Shown here piece after piece: positions 9,709 through 19,840 of a stretch of DNA of 38,077 nt (position 1 is its first letter; each line of letters starts with the position of its first letter). Location of the stretch: assembly GCA_003427395.1 (NCBI GenBank), contig BFEA01000251.1, positions 1,410,719 through 1,448,795 of the forward strand, written 5' to 3'. Below the pieces are notes generated by a model. The model was not told where the DNA came from. It worked only from the letters and a program-made list of their open reading frames with translations, and ran no database searches. The stretch is from Chara braunii. Its lineage: Eukaryota > Streptophyta > Charophyceae > Charales > Characeae. The translations under genes were made by a program, and so were the position numbers.

Positions 9709-12700
9709 TGTCGGGCGGCCGAAGCTTAGTCGGCCACCCTAATTTCAGCAGATTGACCCTTAGATTAATTGTCTAAAGGAGAATTGACCGGGACTTTTGT
9801 CCGAACTATTGGGAAAAGTTAGGGGTACCCCGAGCACCCTTATAATTGGATGTGAGGATCGCTGAGACTAGCCCTCAAATTTTGCGAGAGGAACTACCTT
9901 TTATACCGCACTTACGTCTACCTCATTTCCATCCGCTCCGAGACTATCCCCGGAACGGCTGGCCGGGGAACGGTGACTTGAGAATAGACTTTGGCGTGGT
10001 CCTTCTATATTGCACCCTTGGTGCGGGAAGGAACACTTAAAATTCATTAAATTTAATATAAGAATTAAAATTGGGAGAAGGAATTAAGAACAATAGAAGG
10101 AAAGAGAAAAACGGGATATTCCTCACTATTTAATTTCTTCGGCAATTAATCATAATGGGATTGCCCTCATTATTTGATATTTCCGATAATAGAACTAAAA
10201 ATAAGGAAAAGAATCAAAAACAATAAAAGAGAAAATAAAACAAAAAATTTTGATATTTAATTGAATTCCGTCAGAATTCATTTTTGAGGAAATTTCTTTT
10301 ATTTTCATTATCTTCGATAACAGGAATAAGGGATGAGATAAATAATTAAAAATGATAAAAGGGAAGAAAACCAACGATTGTCAATATTTTGACTAATTCT
10401 ATTTTGATTATTCGCGATGAGTTTTGGCGCCGGATTAATTATTTACCCTAATTCTAACGATTCTCTTTTCTCTCGATAATCGAGATCACTTACGCAACTT
10501 ACCTAATTTGCCTAATTGATAGCCTCGCTGCAACCTGTGTGATACGAGTGGGTGCGAGTTGAATCATCAGCGTGGTATTGTTACTGGGATTGTTTTGGGA
10601 TGGGTTGTGTGGCTTTATTATACTTTGTGCGGCCACTGGTTTGGTTTGGGGCCGGTAATCTGGCTCGGGGCAGGTTTGGAACCATCACGACATGACTGCA
10701 CGATTCGGCGTTGACATGACACAACAACCGACTCTAGTTTTCAGTTTCGGGACAGGCTCGACACCAGTATGGTGCAAGCTATTCAGGTTCGGATTTGGTG
10801 CGGTACGGTGTCTACATTGGTTTGGTACGGTACGTTGGCTTAAGACAAGTTCGGCGCCAACATAATACAGATTACAGCAATTCGAGTCGGTTGTTTCAGG
10901 TTCGGCATTGGTATGGTAATGGTTCGGTGCTATTACAGGACTGCGGCATTGAACAAGTATTAGTCACAAACCAAGCATGGTAAAGGTTAAGACTGCTGCA
11001 GTTCAGATTGGTTGCTACAGGTTTGGTACTGACATGAGTCGAGTGGCAATGGGATCCTGGTTCGACACTACTATTTTCTGGCACGCTTCCAACGTTTACA
11101 AGGCTCATCACAATTCGGGGCTGTTCTTTTTGGTACAAATACAGGTTTGCCTCAGATGGCCGCAGAACCGGCTCTATTGTTCGGCCATTGTCACGGGTTC
11201 ATGCGGGGCGTGGTGATTAATCTAAAGAGACATTGCTCAATTCAGTGGGACTGAGCCATGATTATGGTATGTGCTGCACCTAGTGTCGTTGTATCTGTGA
11301 CGACCTGTTGCGGCGGGAACCGGCCTCAGATTCAAAAATGACAGCGAATAGAATGGTCCACAGTGTACTCGGGTTTGTAATCCGGCAGCTTATACCATCC
11401 TTGGTGTATGGGAGTGGCTGATGGGCTCACTTTGCAGCAACCACCGCCTGTAGCAGTCTTCGGACCATAAATCGGCGTAGGCCTTACATAGTTTTTTTGG
11501 GGGACCCTCAGTACTCAGGACCCAGTGTGAAGAGGCACAGTAAGTAGGCCTCTCCCTGGTCTGAGGCCTCGACCTACNAGCCTGGGAGTGAGTCTTGGAG
11601 GGCGAGGCCTACAGTCCGTAAGGCATATAACAAGTGCGGGTGAAGTGACGGGGGCCAGTGAGGGGACGCGTGCCAGGTGTACACAGTGGCTTCGTGGGTT
11701 TGATCTCAGACAACTCGGTTGAAGACAAGGAGGAACAAGCGCACCCGACGTGCCCAGCGCTGTGTGTGCTTCGGTCGTAGCGAGAAAGTCCTAGTTGGTG
11801 GTTACGAGTCAGACGGGGGTTCCCCGGGTGGATTTCAGGTAGGGAGCGGACGAGAGAGAGAGGGGGTGAGGTTGTTGACTGTGATAGCGCCCAGATGTCT
11901 CGAGCGCACGACCAGCTTTTGGGGCAAGTGGGAGAAAAAAAGGGTAGGGGAATCATCAGTAAGCGATGGACAATCGAAGAGAGTAATTGCAAGTGTAAGT
12001 GGGAGCGCGCGACGACATGAGCCTGTGCGTGGAAAAGGAAAAGAACTTGAGGTATTGATTGGAACAACGTACCAAGTCACGTCCGTGAGGCTATGCACGA
12101 TTTGGGAGGGCGAACCCGAGAGAGAAGGCAGGAAGAAGGTAGAGAGAGAGAGATGACCTCCGCGCTTGTTCGCTCCTGAGAGGGTGTGTGGGAAAGCGCC
12201 CGAGTTAGATCAGAGGTGTGTGCCGTGGAAGAGGGCGCTCGACCTCGTACCCAGACCATCGAAAGGGGGCTTTGAGTGGGAAAGAGAGGGTGCGTGAGGG
12301 TGAACCGCACGCAGCCGAGCTCGGCGAGTACTTGAGACTGAACGGGAAGGGCTGAAGCGGCCCTCGTCTGAGCGGATTGGCAAGGAGGCGAGAGGACTAA
12401 ACAAGATAAGCAAGAACGTCCCCACCGCCAATTGGGAATCGGCCAGAAATCGGTACGTCTGAGACCGGATAATCTGGAGCGATAGTCCAGCTACAGCAAC
12501 CTGTGTGTGCTAACACAATGTACTCATGGTCTCGGTAGAACAGCAGCGGGCCGCTAAAGGAAGGGTCGTTTGGAGGATTGGAACTTGAAGGGCGCCAATC
12601 GACTCTAAGGCTAAGTCCGACGAAAATTCTTGTTATCGGATTGGGCCGCAAGACAGTGCTCCAATTACGGCGAGCAGGAGCATGGATCGCCTGTTTCTTT

Positions 12701-13751
12701 CCCCGAAACGGACCTCACGATCAGACGCGAGTTGCACTTGACGAGATGGTATGAGGAGGTAAGATTCGGTGGATAATCAGGGGGGGGGGGAGGTGACTGA
12801 GATGCGAGAGAGTGAGTATGTGGCGAGTGAGTCGGATCGTTTCCCCGGAATGGCTGCGGGCATAACAAACTAAAATTTGCTATGTACAATAAAAAAGGGA
12901 ATGCTGCGGGGGCTATCGTTGTGTCACACCCGAACAAGGGGCGATAAAATCTTTTTTTTTTTTTCCATTTACTGTTTTCTCTGTTTCCCCTCCCTATTCT
13001 ATTCATCCAACATTTTTCAGACCTCCCCTTGTCATCTGCAGAGACAGCGAACCAAGTCAACAGGAGAAGGGGGAGCGAGTGAAAAGGGGAGAAACGAGAG
13101 AGACAAATAACAAAGCAGGGGAGAAAGAGAAAAGGAGAGAGTCCGAGGGAAGCAGGGAGGAACAAAAGGACAAGTTTGTCCCCGCCTCATCTGTGCATCT
13201 GTGCGCGAGTACTGGCATGCAGCATCCTGCCCAAGCCTTCCTCCCCAAACACCTGATTTTTTTTTATATATTTGAATGGTGATGAGTATACATCTTCATC
13301 TAACTGAGTGGTGCGTCAGAACGGAATAGCAAGTTTCCCACTGCCCCTAACTCTAGAAAACGGGGCACTTGCCTGTGGGTAAGCTTGACGATGTGAGGGG
13401 GCAGCAATAATCGGATAAATCAGTCCGTGTACCCAGTTGTGAAAGCGGACAGATTGCCCCGAATGGAAATGGGGAATTGTTGAGTATAGTTGAAGAAGCG
13501 GAAATGACGCCCCTGGTCAAACAAAACCCGGGAGCAAGCTCACTTGATGAACAGTAACACTTCCGATGGGCAGCCCATTCTGATAAAACCGTTCGATCCT
13601 TAAATGATATAAAAAGAACACTTGCGGCAGGTAGATTTCCAACAGCTCCCTCCTGGTCGCCGAAGACCTCGGAAGCGGGCGAGGCGAGTGACAGGCATCG
13701 TTGCCCTTGGCCTCGGCGAACTGCAGACGGCCCTCCCCGGGTTTCCTCACA
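9709..13751 (+). repeat. 5' LTR of element P (about 4.0 kb)
   Basis: The LTR starts TGTCGG and ends CACA just before the PBS, giving the usual TGT...ACA inverted ends. The first 2392 bp (9709-12100) are repeated at 29137-31528 with roughly 7% difference by eye. The rest (12101-13751) has no second copy here and is assigned only from the PBS position. The first kilobase is AT-rich, with imperfectly repeated AATTAAGAACAATARAAGG-type text. An N lies at 11578. Frames on either strand inside it are not conserved in phase between the two copies, so I call no gene. Confidence 0.75.
11347..11612. other. 266-bp block identical in both LTR copies
   Basis: This block matches 30773-31038 at every base except the N at 11578 (G at 31004 in the other copy), while flanking parts of the LTR differ by several percent. 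It contains repeated AGGCCT-type text (TAGGCCTCTCC, TGAGGCCTCGACCTAC, GCGAGGCCTAC). It may mark a regulatory part of the LTR, a gene-conversion tract, or assembly patching. Confidence 0.7.
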
Positions 13752-13755
13752 ACTT

Positions 13756-13773
13756 TGGCGCCATTGTCGGGGA
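13756..13773 (+). other. Primer-binding site, tRNA-Asp type
   Basis: TGGCGCCATTGTCGGGGA differs by two transitions from the TGGCGCCGTTGCCGGGGA site, complementary to the 3' end of plant tRNA-Asp, that is used by many Tat/Athila-type plant gypsy elements. It lies 4 bp after the CACA that ends the LTR. This is where minus-strand DNA synthesis would be primed. It fixes the plus-strand orientation of P and the LTR end. Confidence 0.8.
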
Positions 13774-14377
13774 GGGGATTGCACCCTCAAGGCCGCAGCC
13801 TTCCCCAATCAACAGGGGTGCGCGGGCTGATTAGTCCAACCACTAATTAGTTCGTTTTCTTGATTAGTTCTATTTTTGATATTTTTTGAATTAGTTTTTT
13901 TTTAAATATCTTCCGATCCGCGCGTTTAGGTCAAAGTTTGTCCTCTCGACAAGGCGAACATTTTGAGACCTCTTTCGGTAAGTCCTAACGACTAGATTTT
14001 CGGAAAAATAATTTTCTTTATTTTTTATAATTATTAATTTATAATATCCCGTTTCTCTTTTTATTATTTACGGAAAATAGAAGCGAAATTTGGGAAAAGC
14101 TCCTTGGACCGAAGTGGTCAAAAAAACAATTCCCGACGATTTGAGACTTTAGTCGAGAAAAACGAACGCCGTTTGTGAAAACGGCGAGTTCCAACAGATA
14201 AGGAAAATAAAAGAAATTGAGGGAAAATCTTGATTTTTTTTGTAATTCAATTAAAACCAAAAGGAGAAGAAATAAAGAAAAGTAATCTGATAAGATTTTA
14301 CTTTGAACTTAGTGGAACCCGACAAAATTTTCCTCACTTCACTCGGGGGTTCATGGTGTGCGCGCGGTTGCGTGCAA

Positions 14378-14427
14378 AACCCTAAAACTCTAATTAGGGG
14401 AAACCCTAATTAGGGTAAAACCCTAAT
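14378..14427 (+). repeat. Interstitial CCCTAA-like telomeric patch
   Basis: Four CCCTAA hexamers interleave with AGGG on the same strand, including CCCTAATTAGGG, which is a palindrome. The plant telomere unit is CCCTAAA, and only one perfect heptamer is present. I read it as a short AT-rich palindromic motif in the leader rather than a true telomere remnant. Confidence 0.5.
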
Positions 14428-14654
14428 CGAAACTTTGAGAGAAACGGGAAAATAAAGCGGAGCTATAGCTACTACTCTCCATATTATAACGGACAATTTT
14501 GCGTAGATACTTCCGATATAATTAATAATTTTTATTCGAGAAAATTTTGTTACACTAAATAATTAAAAATTAAAATAAATCATAAAAATCCATAAAAATT
14601 CAAAGTGCCTAACGTTTGATTTCGTTTAATTTTCTCTTTCTTGATCGAGAGGTA

Positions 14655-15817
14655 ATCTCCCGAACCCCATTCCAAATGAGGTTAAAATTTTTGCTAATTA
14701 TTTTAATTCAAATTTTATTATTTAAAATTAATAAAAATAAAAATAAATATCTAAAATTGAGTGAGATCTTTTGTTTGACTTTTTGTCTTTGCTTATTCAA
14801 GAGACTTTCCCCCAAACCCCATCCCAACGGAGGGAGGGGAACTGCTGCCGAAATTTTTCAAATTTCCTACTTTAATTTGATTTTTTACTAATTAAATTAA
14901 TAAAAATAATTAAAAACCCAGCAAAAATCGATTTTCTTTTTTTTCATTATTTCTCTTATTATTCCCTCCCCGACGACGTTGTTTGATGGCCTTTGCCGAA
15001 CCCCATCCCAACGAGGGGAGGCGAAGTGCTTCCAAAATTTTGATAAATTCCCAAAAATAAATTTTTACCTCTAAAAAGTCTTCAAATTCGGCGAACCCAT
15101 AGATATATTGGTCCTTGATATATATAAATAAAGAGAGGGTTTTTATCCTAACTGAATACATGTTTTTAAAATTATAATAGGAAACTACAAGAAAATCCCC
15201 TAGAGTAGGGAGGAGAAGAGAAGTTGGGAAAACCAGAGTTCGGGCGAACCCACTGGTCCTTCCCGAGGGTATGAGGCAAGAAAATATAATTTTCGATAAT
15301 TAACTTTTTATTTATTTATTTATTAAACATAAATTAAAAATAAATTGAAAGTGAAAGCTAAGAAGAGGTACATACTTACCGCATCACTCGCTAGGGTTAA
15401 GTTCGTGTACCCCTATGCGATGAACGCACGCCAGTAGGTACGTCTTGATAGAGGACAATTTTTGTTAATTTAAGCTAATAAAATTTCCTAAAATTATCAA
15501 AATGGCTTAGAAAATCGGAAAAAGAGCGTGTGTGGCTCTTATTTTTTCGTTCTTGGCTAATAGGCTGGGTCTGTTGGCCGAGAGGATGTCCGAGGGGCGG
15601 AAGGCACAATTCCCTCGAATTGTGCACGCGCCTTATATTCAAGGGAACTCGAGTATAAGGCTTGTTAGGCCAATTCGAGTCCTGAATTCTGCCCTCCAGC
15701 CATCCAGGCTACTCTAGGACTCATCTAGGATATTATCAGGTAGTGCTTGTACAGGGAGCACCTCCCGAACCCCATCCCAACGGGGGGGAGGTGAAATGCT
15801 GCCGAATTTTTTCCAGG
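14655..15817 (+). repeat. Four-copy leader repeat 'CGAACCCCATCCCAACG...GCTGCCGAA'
   Basis: Copies start at about 14661, 14813, 14998 and 15767. The fuller copies read CGAACCCCATCCCAACG, a G-run, then (A/G)GTGAAATGCTGCCGAA with T-rich sequence following. The first three are spaced about 150-185 bp apart. Two more relatives lie on the minus strand at 37358-37597. C-rich and G-rich halves could pair as a hairpin. The role is unknown; packaging or leader structure is a possibility. Confidence 0.7.
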
Positions 15818-15907
15818 ATTCGGGCCCTTTTCCGACCCCTTTATTACGCGGTAGTTCCCCTTATTTTGTCTTCACACCGCCATCACTGCCTTCTGTACGC
15901 CGATTGG

Positions 15908-16974
15908 ATGTGGCCACCTCCGACAGTAGAGGAGTGCCCCGTTAGTCCCCAATGGGGAGTTGAGCCTTCCGAGCTTGTGGAGGGAGGTCTTATGGAGTTT
16001 ACACTTCCAACTCGACCTACCGACTGGCACGATGGGTTGAGCGGGTGGCGATCGATCCACTTGTCGGTCGGAGCATGGCTGTGGATGTGTAGGGACCTTT
16101 CGCCGGAGGGTCAGCGTACATGTCGGAGGCGTCCAGACGAGGTTACATACGGAGTGGTCAGGGCCTTCTTGTATTTGAGCCCAGAGGTAGCCGGAGAGGC
16201 TGCTTTGACTCTCGTAGTCGGAGGGACTTGCGAGGCCATCAGCTGGGCCGAGGCATACTTGCGAGGTGAGGTAGAGGCGTTCCGACGGAAGGACGAGCAG
16301 GAGGCAAAATCTTGTGGTTACACTTCCCGTGACATCATTGGGGAGCTTCAGGTTGTACACGGCGGGTTTTCCCCGTATCCAGGCACTAGGTTGAGGACTA
16401 CGGTTCCCGACTTTGTTGTCGACGCGGTATTCGGTGGCGTGGGCGGACTTGTCGAGGCAGATCTTGCCGGAGAAGAGCTCGAGCAATTCTTGAGAGGGGA
16501 TCTCGACTCCCGCTATATCTATTACTCCCTAGTGACCGTCGGGCCACGTTGGGGAGACGAGAGGATACAACTCATAGAGTTGATCCAGACGATTGCTCCC
16601 ACCTCGTCTGGACTCTGGTGGGATGAGGGTTACGAGTGGAGGCGGTCGCCGCCTGCGTATGTGTGGGACCTGCTGGATCGTGAGCTTCCAGCAGGCCCCG
16701 ATTATACCACTAGTATAGGTCGTTTCTTCACCGACTATTGGACTCGTGGGGACCTGGGGATACTGAGCCGCTTGTAGCCGTCTATCAGCTTACACGATAT
16801 TACGAGGCTATTGGTGCAGTCAGGTACCGGTTGATCGAGGACGACCTTGACAACGACGGCGACGAGGAGGATTGGGAGCCTCACTGGATCAACTCCGAGG
16901 CCAATAACGCTGAGTCGGGAGAGGAGCTCGATTTCACCGACGCCCATTTCCCGAGGATAGGGGTTGTCATTTAG
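15908..16974 (+). pseudogene. X1: uncharacterised pre-gag protein, C-terminal frameshift
   Basis: I do not recognise this family. The start ATG at 15908 (MWPPPTVEE) is chosen because the paralogue X2 starts with the same MW context. The frame runs 289 codons to a TAG at 16775. A second frame (16738-16974) supplies a tail that also matches X2 (YYEAIGA, an Asp/Glu-rich stretch, then FPRIG), so one frameshift near 16750 is likely. Visible landmarks are GAWLWMCRD, WAEAYLRGEVEAF, VPDFVVDAVFGGVGGLVEA, VGPRWGDERIQLIELIQTIAP and PPAYVWDLLDRELPAGPDY. There is no signal peptide or membrane segment, and it is rich in Trp. Its place between PBS and gag recalls ORF1 of Ogre elements, whose function is unknown. 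Confidence 0.6.
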
Positions 16975-17006
16975 GAGTTTGGTAGGCTGGTAAAGCGATT
17001 TATCGG

Positions 17007-18070
17007 ATGTGGCACTCCGAGGCGACAGAGGAGTTTCCTGTTGCCGACTGGGGGAGGCCTTATGAGCCTCCAGAACAGGTGGAGGGAGAGCTGGTGGAGT
17101 TTACGTTTCCCGCGCGACCCGTTCATGAGAGTGATCACAGTTATGGATGTCGATCGCTACTTCTCTGTCCGGGCGCGTGGTTATGGATGTATCGGGAGGT
17201 GGATGGCATGAGAGGCCCTGAAGGTGGACTTATTGAGCGGACCAGATGGGGCATAGTGCGAGCCTTCTTGTTCCTGAGCGCAGAGGCTGTGGCTGGCGTT
17301 GTGCTATCTCTTGCCATCTCAGAGTTGTGTGCCGTGATAGACTGTGCCGAGCGATACTTCCACGAGGAGGTGGACTCCTTTCGGCAGGATGAGCGCGCTA
17401 ATGTGAGGAGATGGCCGAGCATAGTCCCCGGAGTTGGGGACATTACATGAGAGCTTTGGATCGCACGATCGGGATTCTTTCCCTATCCCTACAGATGACT
17501 AAGAACTACGGTGCCTACATGCATAGTCGACGAGTTGTTCTGAGGAGTAGGAGAAGTGGTCGAGTCATATCTGACGCTGCAAGAGCTCAGTCTTTTCTCT
17601 TGGAGTGATCTTGACTCGGACTTTATACATTACTCTCTGTTGACTGACGGATTGCGCTGGGGAGACAGGAGATTACAGCTTATAGAGCTGGTCCGATCCA
17701 TAGCGCCGACGCAGTGTGGAGACTAGACGAGTGAAAGATCCTCCGCTTGGAGGAGACCCCCACGGGCGTATGTCTAGGACCTACTGGACAAGGAGATCAG
17801 GGATGGGCCAGATTACGTAGCTTCCGTGGGACGACTCTTTGAGGACTGGGGGCTTGGTGGAGCAGTGCGCTTCTCTGCCCGCGACTAATCGAGAGATACT
17901 ATGACGAGATAGGCGCGCCGGGATCCGTCATAGAGTTGGACGCGGAGCGCGTCGAGGCTGTGCCACATGAGGAGGCTCTAGACGTGGCCCACGACTCGGA
18001 GGAGGAGATAGAGGAGGCGGACCCTGTTGCAGTTCTCTTCCCCAGGTTAGCGACAAGGTTCAGGGCCTAG
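17007..18070 (+). pseudogene. X2: diverged tandem paralogue of X1, broken
   Basis: It begins 32 bp after X1's last codon with ATG (MWHSEATEE). It keeps VEGELVEFTFPARP, GAWLWMYRE, GIVRAFLFLSAEA, YFHEEVDSFR, then after a stop at 17448-17450 IHYSLLTDGLRWGDRRLQLI in another frame, then DLLDKEIRDGPDY, RYYDEIGAPGSVIELDAERV and a final acidic tail ending at the TAG at 18068-18070. At least three frame breaks or stops lie between 17448 and 17890. The order of landmarks is the same as in X1, so the two arose by tandem duplication. Function unknown. The stretch 18071-18296 has no clear frame. Confidence 0.6.
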
Positions 18071-18296
18071 GATACGAGATAAGTGAGGATGCAAATAGGG
18101 ATATGCTAGACATGGACGGGGTTCGGTGACAGAGACGGCACGCGTGCTCTTAAGACTGAGGGACAAGACCCATAGGGGAGGAATAGTCGGAGATTTAGAG
18201 CCTAGGAGGAAAGAGTTAGGAAATAGATAAAGATGATGGTGAGGATTATAGATGGGTAGGCATGTGATGTCCTTTAGACGAGTGTATTGGGACTAA

Positions 18297-18749
18297 TTAC
18301 TCACCGAGGGGCGAGGGCCTACGAGAGAGGAGATCGATGGTGTCATACAATCTCTGAACGAAAAGACGAGGAGAGAGATTCTCCCATATGAGCTCGTCGC
18401 ATACGATTACGTCCAGGGAGGAGGCAGAGATCCTTGGCGTGTGTACGTTCTCACATATCACTTCATTAGCTTGGACGAGTACGACGTGCGAAATTATATT
18501 CCTGCGACCCGGGCAAGACGAAGGTTGAGTGTGAAGGCTTGGAAGACCGCTGTTGGATTGGTAGCAGGAGAGGTGGTGCGATTACAACAAGAAGGAAAGG
18601 TAGTTAGTTCGGATACCGGGATCAGAGTGTTCAAGGGGATTCCGGGTCCCCCAGTCATAGGGAGAAACTTATCTAGGTATCGGTGGCACGAGATGATAGA
18701 GTTAGTTACTCGGATCATAGATCAAGGTTATTCACACTCTCATCGATGA
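18297..18749 (+). pseudogene. Y1: uncharacterised protein fragment, family Y copy 1
   Basis: An open frame of about 150 codons without an early ATG, following a stop at 18294-18296. Landmarks shared with Y2 and Y3, in order, are TRREILPYELVAY, a Tyr/His strand (YVLTYHF), DEYDVRNYIPATR, a helix with Trp (AWKTAVGLVAGEVV), IRVFKGIPGPP and RWHEMIELVTRIID. The stop falls just where a +1 shift would carry the frame into X3 (IDEADGVMRSDSD), so Y1 and X3 may once have been one protein. I recognise no known domain. Confidence 0.55.
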
Positions 18750-18762
18750 GGCGGATGGCGTG

Positions 18763-19407
18763 ATGAGGAGTGACTCGGACGCATGGTGGGCGTATTTGCT
18801 GCTACGGGACTTCGACTCATATAGAGTGAGCAGACTGAGGGAGCCCCGAGAGACTGCCCTCGGTGACGAGATACCGCTTCCGGTGCGACTTGAGGAGAGT
18901 GGTCGCGTTCCGTTCACGTATGTAAGGACGTGGATAGCAAAGGGCGTTTTTCAGTGGACGATATTCCTGGGAGTTAGAGAGGCAAGAGACACTAGACTAG
19001 TAGGGGTCGTTGGACATCTTGTCTTTGATAAAGGGCAGGAGATCGAGGTAGGATTGACATTGGTAGGTGCTGAACAGACTTGGTCGAGGATCGAGGCTTT
19101 AGCTAGGAGTATAGTGACCAGGAAAGCAACCGCGCTAGTTGGAGGAAGCGCCCTGGTGCGTATTGTGTACGGGCCCCCGAGGTCAGACCTCTACCCCGCG
19201 CAAGGGTGGAGGTGGGCTCTCCCTGCATTCGTGATCGATTTAACATACGGGGGAGTTGCAAGGTTGAGACGAGCGGTCAACGACACAATGTGCGTACTTG
19301 GATTGGGTTTGGCGCCCCGATTCAAAGAAGTATACTTTGCGGTGTGCGTGCGGTGGGGTCATTTAGACGACGGAGCATTGAGAGACCTGATAGACGCTAC
19401 CTGTTGA
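18763..19407 (+). CDS. X3: uncharacterised pre-gag protein, remote X-family member
   Basis: A 214-codon open frame from ATG 18763 to TGA 19405, undamaged over its length. It aligns by eye, more weakly, with X1: TYVRTWIAKGVFQWTIFLGV opposite the GAWLWMCRD region, EQTWSRIEALARSIV opposite the WAEAYL helix, LPAFVIDLTYGGVARLRRAV opposite VPDFVVDAVFGGVGGLVEA, and RWGHLDDGALRDLIDA opposite RWGDERIQLIELIQ. In another frame, LIAYCRRRVEEKYIRLKDLK (about 19432-19490) may be its lost C-terminus. The open frame upstream is contiguous with a shifted Y1. Function is unknown, and expression as a separate protein is not established. Confidence 0.5.
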   Translation: MRSDSDAWWAYLLLRDFDSYRVSRLREPRETALGDEIPLPVRLEESGRVPFTYVRTWIAKGVFQWTIFLGVREARDTRLVGVVGHLVFDKGQEIEVGLTLVGAEQTWSRIEALARSIVTRKATALVGGSALVRIVYGPPRSDLYPAQGWRWALPAFVIDLTYGGVARLRRAVNDTMCVLGLGLAPRFKEVYFAVCVRWGHLDDGALRDLIDATC

Positions 19408-19520
19408 GTAGACTACTTGACCCCCACTGACCTGATAGCGTATTGTAGGAGACGAGTCGAGGAGAAGTACATTCGACTGAAGGACTTGAAATACTTATGC
19501 GGGCATAGTCGGTAGGAGGC

Positions 19521-19772
19521 ATGTCAGGAAGGACTGATGCAAGAGACGATGTGAGTAGGCAGCTAGTGAACGAGGGCTTCACGGTAAGGGCACTACTCAG
19601 AGCACACCTAGCGGAAAGATTGACGGAGCAAGAGTGCTTGCAGAGAGCGAGAGTGATTATACGAGAGCACCGACCGGAGGTCCTCGCGCGTGTGACATTC
19701 CAGACGAGGATAACTTACGACGTAGCGATCTGGTCAGCAAGGTACCTTCGAGCGGAACTATTCTTTGACTAG
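19521..19772 (+). CDS. Z1: small uncharacterised protein, family Z copy 1
   Basis: An 83-codon frame from ATG 19521 to TAG 19770. It is rich in Arg, Leu and Glu and probably helical. It resembles the segment at 21630-21986 (Z2): both have an LR-x-x-L stretch, a T-x-x-E helix, an arginine-rich middle and a late aromatic/acid landmark (LRAELFFD here, LDRRLFLD there). It follows X3 as Z2 follows Y3, which suggests a repeated module. No known domain. It could be the C-terminus of a longer broken protein. Confidence 0.4.
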   Translation: MSGRTDARDDVSRQLVNEGFTVRALLRAHLAERLTEQECLQRARVIIREHRPEVLARVTFQTRITYDVAIWSARYLRAELFFD

Positions 19773-19840
19773 ATGGTAGGGGAAGCTCGGAGTAATATGT
19801 GATAGGTGTTTGGGGCTTAGAGAGAGATGGGTCGTAGACG

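Larger units (their letters stand above)
13774..15907 (+). other. AT-rich leader of element P
   Basis: About 2.1 kb between PBS and the first plausible ORF, with no convincing coding frame. It carries four diverged copies of a CGAACCCCATCCCAACG motif, a CCCTAA-rich patch, and many short AATTAA/AATAAA tracts. The ORF that opens at 15743 begins inside the last repeat copy, and its first 55 residues are not shared with the paralogue X2, so I treat that part as leader. Confidence 0.6.

Noticed and set aside
9701-9713. Target-site duplication of P
   Set aside because: The 4-6 bp left of the LTR (GACGG or TGACGG) are not found right of 31528.
11609-12156. Antisense and sense frames in the 5' LTR (up to 152 codons)
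   Set aside because: The corresponding frames in the 3' LTR copy are shifted or differ upstream, so no conserved protein is encoded.
14378-14427. True interstitial telomere
   Set aside because: Only one perfect CCCTAAA unit, mixed orientations, and position within the leader of an element.
15872-16486. 204-codon minus-strand frame
   Set aside because: Antisense shadow of X1; X1's frame is supported by the paralogue X2, this one is not.
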